Notes under the pieces: generated by a model
Database searches by the model: none
The model's input: only the letters and a program-made list of their open reading frames with translations
What the model was told of the DNA's origin: nothing
Assembly: GCF_022539315.1 (NCBI RefSeq)
Contig: NC_066333.1
Coordinates: 10,941,001 to 11,005,000, forward strand
Reading direction: 5' to 3'
Source of the DNA: Serinus canaria
Lineage: Eukaryota > Chordata > Aves > Passeriformes > Fringillidae
Length of the DNA: 64,000 nucleotides
Shown: piece by piece, positions 55,587 through 64,000 of the stretch
Layout: every line of letters begins with the position of its first letter
Numbering within the stretch: the stretch's first letter is position 1
Position numbers and translations under genes: made by a program

Positions 55587-55772
55587 CTCAGTGCCCAGCA
55601 TGGTGGGGTTACCCCAGGCAGGTCTCAGTGCCCAGGACAGTGGGGTTACCCCAGGCAGGTCTCACTCAGTGCCCAGCATGGTGGGGTTACCCCAGGCAGG
55701 TCTCACTCAGTGCCCAGGACGGTGGGGTTACCCCAGGCAGGTCTCACTCAGTGCCCAGCATGGTGGGGTTAC
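55587..55772 (+). repeat. Minisatellite, five 37/41-bp units in alternating order
   Basis: Units are at 55587-55623 (37 bp), 55624-55660 (37), 55661-55701 (41), 55702-55742 (41) and 55743-55772 (partial, 30). All share GTGGGGTTACCCCAGGCAGG or its start. The 41-bp units carry an extra CTCA at their start. Units 1, 3 and 5 read CCCAGCATGG; units 2 and 4 read CCCAGGACAG or CCCAGGACGG. This gives an A-B-A-B-A pattern, indicating growth by duplication of a two-unit block. Unit lengths are not multiples of three, so the overlapping open frames across the array (three plus-strand frames) are a by-product of the repeat and not genes. The core holds the small palindrome GGGGTTACCCC. Confidence 0.95.
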
Positions 55773-58700
55773 AGCATCTTCCCCCCTTAATATTATCAGT
55801 GCTGGGCTATTCACCCGGGAATTCGATGGGTAAACTGAAAAGGTTATTTCAGAATTCATATTGATGTCTCAAATGGTACTTGACAAAACTAATGACAACC
55901 TATTTAAAGACTGCATCTGCAGTGCTTAAAGCAATTAGCTTTAAAATCTTTTACAAAAGAACATTAAAAGTGTTTCGCTTTTTTTATGAATTTTCTGCTG
56001 TACTGTTCAATAGCAGAGCAAAAATCTTGAGGTAGTTATTAGTCATGTACAGTATTTATTAAGAAAATGTGGGAGACAAATTTGTGTTCCTTAGTTATTT
56101 TGCATTGCCTGAAAAGAATTTTTCATCACACTTGAATTCAGATTATAGCAAGTAATCAGTGAATCACAAGAGAGAGCATTTTCCTTGGCTGTAAAGTATA
56201 TTTGCTACCACTGTAATGCACACCAATCAGAAAGGTAGAAAACAAGTGAAATGACTGAACCCTCCACAAAATAGAATAGCTTGTAGACCAGCCATCCCCT
56301 TCAGAAAGTGACTGAGCAAACATCTCCTCCCAAAGAGCTGTAAATTAACAGAGCCTCATTGCCCACAGTGCAGCCAGCCAGATTTACAGCAGCATCTGTC
56401 TCTCTGTACTTAGAGACTAAGCAATTACTTTATTCCTAAGCACTTTTTTTCTCAGAGGCAAAAGGCTGCTTTTCTACTTGCCCTCCCCAGATTTTTTAAA
56501 CAGCCTGTTGGTAGGTTATTTGAAAAGCCAACAACTGCCTGATCTGTTCTCAATATAATTTCATCATTTGTATTTTGACTTGGAAATGTGTGCACCAAGA
56601 CTGAAATTATTTTGCTCCCATAGGGGCAACACTCTATTTGAAGTGCCCCTTAACTAATCCTAAACAGTGGTGGAAAATCAGTGCAAATACATGTCACATC
56701 TACATGAATACCCAGTGAATTCATAAAGATTACTGCTGAATGCAAAATTCTTCCACTATAGAAGGGGTACTTGAAAGAAAAAGTTGCTGAAATACGGAGC
56801 TAGTCATAAAAAAAAGTGTGTCATTCAGTAATAGTTCTTTTATGTTATGTGGTTCTGTTTATTTCTGTGCATTTCTGTCATTTGTGTGCAAATCTGTGAT
56901 TTGGACTAAATTTTGGATTTGGGATTAAATTTTGTCTTGCCAAATCTGATGCCCTCTGAATATTCACACCTTTACCTCCCAGGCTGTGGGGAAGGCAGAG
57001 CTGCAACCCCCAAATTGAGCACTATCAGCAGTAATCAGGAAGAGAGGAAAACAAATTTGCACAGCACCTTCAGTAGGCAGGGTTCTGAGGGCTATTGAAT
57101 TCTGAGTGCAGAATCCAGAATACAATATGCAACATGGTAAAATGCAGATTTATAATTACAGAGAAACCAGAATTGCTGTAATCTAGACATGTTCACAATG
57201 ATGAAACACATTTAAAATCTGCATTGTTATTATCTGCTAACCCAATTTCCTACACGAGCTGATTTTCCAGTCAATTTCTCTGAGTTAAAATGACTAGGAT
57301 GGAGTACTTGAGATATTCACTCACATTTATTCCAATATTTGTGTACAAATATGATCAGTTCTTGTCTCTAAAATTTAAAGTTATCTCCCACACTCATTCT
57401 TTCATATCCTCAACCCCAGTACAACCTCTCAGTGCATTCTTCCAAAACATCAGCTGATATATTGATGGCATTTCTCCATTCTAGACACCCTGAGACGATC
57501 ATGATGAAGAGAAAAAGTAGAGCTGAAGCTCATAAAATTACAGGAAAAGGGCTTTTATGGAAGGTTAATTTATGCTGGCGTCATCTGGGGTAAAGACAAA
57601 GTCTTTTTTGCAGTGTCTGCACAGTAGGAGCAAGGGGAGGTCCCAATTCAAGATAGGAAACAACATCCTAGCACAGCATAATACAAATGATCTTCAAAGC
57701 CACATTAAGAGCTGAGCTGAGAACAGCTGATGGGTTTGTTCTCTTGAGGAATAGAAGTTATTTTGGCTTTACTCCTTTGTTAACTGAGGAGGGAGGAGCT
57801 AAATATTTTACTTGACTGAAACCTGCAGAAATCAAACGGTGGCTGAAAACAATTATGAAAAATTGCTTTAAATTTTGTGCAAAAGTTTGACTAAAAGAAG
57901 AACAATTGACCAATGCTTTCAAATATTATATATCTGCATGATACTACAGGCTCTGAGGGCTCAGGTTTGTTATTTCATACCTATCCAAGGAGAAATGGGA
58001 TCAGAGCACACAGCCCTGTGCAGAACTGAGCTCTTTAGGAAGCAGTCAGGGAAAATGGGGTTGGGTGTTCCCTCCAGCACTGGTGCTGTCATTCCCACTC
58101 CTGCTGCCCTCCAGGGCAAGGACACAAAGCCCCAGCAGTGCAGCAGCCCAGGCACAGAGCTCTGGGACCCACCCAGCCTTTAGATTCCTTCTGTCAGGGC
58201 AGGCCAAGGGGGTCTGTGGACTCATCATCCAAACCAATAAAGATATCTCATAATTACATTCATGTAAGGGTGAAAGCATTACTGAGACCTCCTGTTTGAC
58301 ACATGATTTTTAAACCTCTTTTGCAGCTGGGTTCTGCATGGTTTACAAGACTGGAATCACCAGATACCCTAAGAATGGCTTTTTTCCCCTTATATGTTGG
58401 TATTAGGGGTGTGGGGTTTGTGTGTAGCAAATATAAAAATGTCCATGCTTGTCCTCATTCACTGCTGAGGGAGATGTGAGCTTCAGCACACAACACCTTG
58501 GATGTTTATTTATTTACTTCCCAAATATTTGAACTGCTGTGCTCTGGCTGTCCTGGATTAGAGCTGGATCTGATGTGTTTTGTCAGCAATCTGCACAAAG
58601 ATCTGGGTGCAGCTCCAGCCTCTGCAATTCTGGGACAAGGTGAAGCCCCAGGAAATGCAGGATCCCATTACACACAGAATGTTGGATCCAGCTTTTGAAA

Positions 58701-60984
58701 ACCCAGATCCTCTTCAACAAAAATTCAGAACATATTGTGGCTTTCCTTTGCCTATTGTATTACACCCCCACTTGTGAAAAGGAAGAAAAATTCTTTTCAT
58801 GCTGCACTTTTAAAGGGGGAAAACATTTTTATAGGCGTTGTTGTGATAAAATGTTTAGTTAACATTCCAAGCAGCTTTTAGGAGAGCAGTATATAAGCTT
58901 TAAATCCTTCTTCAATTCAGCATGTAGGCATTATCATCTGTTAATATCTATTAGTGCATTATTTTTCTTTTTCTTCAGCATTTATCTTTTAATTCTGCAG
59001 TAGATTTTTGTGTTGGGGGTCATGGTGGTGTCCCAAAATTACTTTATTTAATTTAGTGTTCTACATGGTTCATCTTTCTGAAGGTGGATTTTATCCCCTA
59101 ATCCTCTTCCAGTGCAGCAGTAGCCATGAGAATAGAACCCTGGGGCTGCACTTTCTGCAGTGTCTCTACTCTGAATCCAGTAGCAAAGTTATTGCAGTGC
59201 CCTGTAAAGATTTCCATGCCTCCAGTTACCTGGCAGCTGGATCTGTAACCCTAATCATGGTTAGGAACAATGGGATTATCCACCCCTGGATGTGGCTCTA
59301 CAGCATTTAAAGCAGTTCCCCATCTTGAATCTTGCTACTTAATACATGGGAACAAGCATGTAATGCAATTTAGTGATCAAAGTCAGCACTTGCTGCATTG
59401 CCAGTGTTATTTATTTTTGTAAAAAAAGGAGAGAGATTGAGAAAAATGGCATGCACAAAGGGGATAAAATGCCTTCTTACAGAAAACTGAGTTACTAAAG
59501 GAGATCTGAAGACTTTGGTAATTTGGTTTATGTTATACTTGATATAACCATAACACATCCATCAAGATTAACCCAGCCAGGAGAAATGGCAAATCACATT
59601 AACTTGTTGGGCCACTAGGTGAGAATTGAGGGAGCGGGGTAAAGAAAATAATTTGTTTGTATGTGTAACTCTAAATGTTTCTAATGTGAACTGTAATGCC
59701 ATTATAGAGACACTGAATGGCCCACTCTGAATGCTTGATTGCTCTCTGGCTACATGGAATGAGCCTAAATAGCAAATCCTTTATTAACTCTGGTGCTAAG
59801 AAATGCATAAAGAAGAGGTTGGCCATGAGCAGCAATAGCAGGTTTTAGTGACAAAACTGAAGCATGCAGCACACTTCTGAGTGCCATCTACTGGCATTTC
59901 TTTAATTAAGTGCTACATGCATTCACATGTAGGGAAATCTTCTAATGTTCCAGAAGTCTAACCCATAATCTGTATCACTAAACCTTTTAGCTCTCCCTTC
60001 ATTATTTTCATTGTGGCCTTATTTTCCCAGGATATGTCCTAGAGTATGCAGTTTTCAGCTATTATGGTTGTTTTCTGTTTAGTTCACCACACAGACTATA
60101 GGGGTTAAAAAAGAAATTCATACTGTGACTGAAAACTAAGAATGAATAATCATCAGGGCTGTGTTTCAAAGTGCATGAACATTGCACAGAACAAACTTCT
60201 AGTTTGGCCCCTATTTCATCATTTTTCTGTGTCAATAAAAGCCTGAAACAGGCAAGAATTGGAAGCCCAGGGTTGGAAAAAGCAGCTCTCAGAGACCATT
60301 TCCATTTGCAGAGGTGCAATCATTGCTTGGCTCATGTACTCAGCACTTCATATTTATGCTCAGTGTGTCACTGGGAAACATGTGGGAATACAGCTTTTTC
60401 TGGCAAGGTTGGACCAACTCCAGTATCACTTTTCCTGTGGTGATGAAATCTGCTTTGAAATTTCTGTCCTCAAAATGCAAGTCCTGTTGGAAGTGTGGAA
60501 TGATGTGTGTGCAGGGGGGCTCTGATAAAGCAATTTAACCAGGGAACTCAAGGCCCAGCCATGCATTAGTATCATCTTTGCTCCTTCTGGAAGGCAGGGA
60601 AGGTATTGGAATGTCTAATTTGCCATGTGTTAGCCTCTAATCCTCATTTTATTTTCAAACAACCAGCTGTGACTGAAGGAATGACTGACTGGATGCTCTC
60701 TCATACCACAGCAACCCTGAGAATGGCCAGTGGTAACCAGCATTTATTTCAGATTTTCCATTGCTCTGAGATCCATGTGTAAAACTTCTTGGCTAACTTT
60801 TTTGTAGCTTTACTCCAGTATAATGCTTTTATAAATATCTGTGCCTATGACAAAGAAAAGTACCTTTAAATGATGAAAAATAACAAAAAAGTGTGGACAA
60901 AAGAGCAGGTTCTGGTAGATCTCCTCACTACAGTTAATATTTTATTCATAAAAAGTTCCATTTTCAAACTCCAGCAGGGATTTT
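55773..60984. other. Non-coding stretch, no gene recognised
   Basis: AT-rich DNA with a locally GC-richer part at about 57990-58200 that gives overlapping frames on both strands without domains. No repeat family was recognised. Confidence 0.5.
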
Positions 60985-61450
60985 TTTCCTGCTATGTCTT
61001 GACATAACCTTTGCCATTTCATGGTCTCAGTCATACTGGTGCTTCACAGCTGTTCTGTGATCAGGTAATAGAGCCAGGTCCTTCTCACCCTCTGTCATTT
61101 CCAAGCTAATGAGCTCCCTGGTTGTACCAGAAATTCTTGTTACTCATTCCTGAGTGAATGGTTGTGCATTTTGTGCTCTTACATTTCATCCCATTTCCAT
61201 TACTCCAGTTCTAAATGTCATCCAAATTGTCCTGTAGGGTATTCCACTCTTCCTTTACATTGATGATGTCTCCCAGCCACCTTTCAGAACCAAATGTCAC
61301 AAGCATTGTCCCAAACTTTTGTGTCAGCTTAGTAATTAAAATGTTAGATAAAATGGGCCCTTGCACTAGTCCATTAAAAAATCCACCAGCAATTTTCCTC
61401 CCATTTAACTTGAGCAGAGGGACTCTCTTTGGAGTCAGAGGAACACATTT
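60985..61450 (-). pseudogene. Decayed CR1 LINE ORF2 reverse-transcriptase fragment
   Basis: Translating the minus strand from about 61445 gives a stretch that follows the CR1 reverse transcriptase in order. It starts LTPKRV..LNG (family: LTGRTQRVVING), then NGLVQGPILSNILI (family: SGVPQGSVLGPVLFNIFI). Next is a segment of the right length leading to FGSE where the family has FADD (61294-61283), then WLGD, TLQDNLDDI (family: IQRDLDRL), a stop, NW..NGMKC.STKC (family: W...N.MKFN..KC) and a GAH block (family: LGAD). Downstream, after a frame change, comes EGEKDLALLPDH (family: EGEKDLGVLIDH), fading near 60985. Both catalytic aspartates are replaced and there are stops and a frameshift, so it is dead. 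The 5' and 3' parts of the element were not found next to it. Open frames on the plus strand here are antisense shadows. Confidence 0.88.
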
Positions 61451-62590
61451 TTCTTATTGGTAATTTTTATTCTGTTGTAGTCAAAGTAAATGTGAGAAGG
61501 GACAGCTGAAATCAATGGTGACTCCTGAAGTGCTTAAAGTTAAGTATGTGCTCAACTTTTGAGCTATAAATATCAGAGGGGAAATTTCCCTCTTAAACTT
61601 TTTGCCTGGAGTGGAATCTTGTTGCCTGTGCATCCTGTTGCCAGAGCAACCTGTAGCAGCTCTGGTCCAGTGGCAAAGATCAGCTGCTGCTTTCAGAACA
61701 GACACAATGACAGAAATGTGGGCATCACTTCTCATTTTTGAACACTCAGACCAATATTATCCAATTCTATTTCCCATCTTTCATAAAAATGGGGATTTTT
61801 TGTTCTCCCCACATCAGAAATTAGCTGGGAGAAGTGAACAGAATTTCTCAGTGACAGCCAATATTAGAGCTTTTGCTAATTGTTTAATAATGAACATTTT
61901 TATCTGAAATATGCAGTGAAAGGCAATGCAGTGCCATCAGTCTGATTCCCACATGCAAAATTGTAACAGATCCAGCTTCAAGAAGACTTGAAGGAAAATT
62001 TGCAGGAAGCTTTTTTGATTCAGCCTTTGATCCTCAACTCTACTCAGATCACAGGTCCTACATGCCTGAAACTTCCTAGGTTTAACTACTCCTGGAAAGA
62101 TAAAGGAACTCAAAGCACACTAAATAGATCATTCCCATCTGAAGAGAATTCAGGCACCACATTTCTGTCTCCTCACAAATACACACTTCAGGTGCCTCAA
62201 GGAGATGCTTGGTTAGAATTTTCCTTTTCATAGTTTCTTCTGCTGCTGTGGAAAAAAAAATTAATAAAATTATACCCAACAATATCTAGCTCTGTTGGGT
62301 TTTTTTCAGTACTTTTGCAATAACAATAATAACTACTAAAAATTGTCTTAAACAATTGCTGCACTGCAGAGAACAAAAAAAAAAAACTCACACAAAAACA
62401 AATAGTGAAGGATTATCTTCACAAAAAATACAATGCAGATTATAGCATAACAAAGACAAGATTTTAATGTTCAATACAATCAAGCATTCTGCTGTGCTCA
62501 CTGAATATGCTGTGGCAAAATAATGCAATAGTCAGTCAACTATTCCAGGCAGATTTTGGATGCTTTTTGTGTGTGTAGCTGCATAAATTA
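61451..62590. other. Non-coding stretch, nothing further recognised
   Basis: The region upstream of the CR1 fragment on its strand could hold more of the element, but I could not align it. No other feature was recognised. Confidence 0.45.
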
Positions 62591-62647
62591 GTTTTTTTGT
62601 TTGTTTGTTTGTTTGTTTTGTTTTTTTGGTTTGTTTTTTTTTTTGTT
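62591..62647 (+). repeat. (GTTT)n microsatellite with T-rich extension
   Basis: About four to five GTTT units flanked by longer T-runs broken by G; 57 nt of only G and T. Confidence 0.92.
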
Positions 62648-64000
62648 AGAGGCACTAAATAGGAGGATTAATGTGGAAATATTTTAGTGAAAATTTCTAT
62701 CAGGAATATGGCAAACACAATTCAATGTTGAGCAGATAATCCAAAGAACCTCTTGGGTTTTGACAGTTTTGGAAACACTCTGGGTTTTCTTTTCAGGACC
62801 TCAGACAGAAGTTTTGTATTATTGATACTATTTTTCAACCATCCTCCTACTTGATCCAGAGCAATCAATGCAGAGATACCAGCTGATATTTTTTATCTTT
62901 TTTGATGTAAATTGTGTAAATCTCTGCTCATGGAACATTTCATCAGAACAGCTTTTCAGGCCTGAAATGGATGTGTTTCTCTCCTTAGGTTTAATCCCAT
63001 TTCCCAGCTTCTGGTGAGGCAGGAGCTCTGGAAGCAGCAGAGCTCCTTTAGATAAGATACAGAACTGATGGCTCTGAAGTCCAGGTTGTGTCTGGGGGGA
63101 CTCATTCCTGCAGGACCAGAGCATTTCCCCTGAGGGAACAGGGAATAAACACCCCTCTCTGCTGGAACTCTCCCATGCAGCATTATTAATTTTTATTAAT
63201 TATCATGAGAATGTGTTACCTCAATCAAATGTCAGATATTTAGAAACAAAGCAAGCACTTGTCCATAGCTTTACCCATTTCTCCTGAATCAAAACCATTT
63301 ATCTGCTTTGCTCAATTTTCCACCTGCACATTTTCCCTTTAAACAGTAAGAAACACACTTTCCCTGTTCTACTTGGAAATTTACAATCACACAGTCTCTT
63401 ACAGTTCACTTTGTTCAATATTTCATGTTTTGCAGCCTCTCAGGTCTGAGGTGTTCTTCCCCACAGTGTGGTACCAGGCAGCTCTAACCAGAGACCACTC
63501 TTGATGCTGATAGGCAAAAAAAAATATAGATATTCTCCCTTGTCATCCTTATAGAGTGATCAATTGTGATGAAAACAAAAAATAAAAGGAATGCATTCCC
63601 TCTCTACATCCTGCAATGCAGGAAAATTCAGGATTTATCCAAGTAAAAGACAGTCAGAAAATTTGCTTCCTATCTTCCTAACCTAAATAAAAATGAATTC
63701 TTTCCAGATTGTTAACTTCCAATCTTCAACATCTTATTGCTTCTGCTCCATTCATTTATTAAATAAAAAATATTTTAAAAAAACCAAACCCAAAGATCTG
63801 ACTACAGGTCCCTGGCAGCTCTCAGGTGTGTCACACTCCTCAGCAGGGCTCCCAGTGTTGATCCTCACCTTCCCCAGGACTGTTCCTGGAATGAAGCCAG
63901 GTCAGTCCAGGCCCTGCAGTGGGAGCTCCTGGATGGGTTTGCTGAGCACTGAAATTCATACAAGCCTGGTTTCTGTGTTCCCAGCCTCTCCCATCATGCC
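62648..64000. other. Non-coding stretch to window end
   Basis: No gene or repeat recognised. A minus-strand open frame at 62828-63124 (98 codons) shows no domain. The last about 200 bases are GC-richer but CpG-poor. Confidence 0.5.

Noticed and set aside
55533..55864. Three overlapping plus-strand frames with repeated 'VGLPQAGL', 'GGVTPGRS' and similar peptides
   Set aside because: They are readings of the minisatellite in different frames. Unit lengths of 37 and 41 bp do not keep a frame, so this is not a repeat protein.
61215..61463. 82-codon plus-strand open frame
   Set aside because: It is antisense to the CR1 reverse-transcriptase fragment.

Overview
The window looks like a gene-poor stretch of a vertebrate nuclear genome, most likely a bird. 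It is AT-rich and poor in CpG, with no operons, no dense long open frames and no ribosome-binding sites. The recognisable dispersed repeats are decayed CR1 LINE fragments, the dominant LINE family of birds and other reptiles. No primate or rodent SINEs or L1 elements were seen. Placement below 'bird' is a guess; low repeat density fits a passerine.

I found no protein-coding gene I can defend. Three open frames exceed 150 codons (1330-1803 +, 20907-21416 +, 30986-31504 -). They show no recognisable domain and no convincing exon structure, and look like chance frames. I saw no tRNA, rRNA or snRNA gene, no CpG island and no CRISPR. The window is best read as intergenic or deep intronic DNA.

Layout. 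1-8 kb: two copies, in opposite orientation, of an unclassified palindromic (foldback/MITE-like) repeat. One is decayed (about 975-1290). The other is a more complete element of about 590 bp (about 7310-7895) with long inverted arms, a 128-bp unpaired core and outward-facing TATA-like boxes on both arms. 8-31 kb: unique-looking DNA with microsatellites, two small perfect hairpins (20.5 and 24.7 kb), an 18-bp homeobox-type palindrome (25.1 kb) and a probable CR1 tail on the minus strand (26.5 kb). 31-55 kb: a CR1 3' end at 31.9 kb, a short tubulin-like peptide of doubtful meaning at 34.1 kb, a perfect 22-bp tandem duplication at 38.1 kb and a possible CR1 ORF scrap at 42.5 kb. 55-64 kb: a five-copy minisatellite with an alternating A-B-A-B-A order (55587-55772), a clear but dead CR1 reverse-transcriptase fragment on the minus strand (about 60985-61450), and a (GTTT)n/T-rich tract at 62.6 kb.

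Nothing here forms a working gene system. The observations most worth a second look are the palindromic repeat family and its symmetrical promoters, the alternating minisatellite, and the dated-looking CR1 fossil with both catalytic aspartates replaced.
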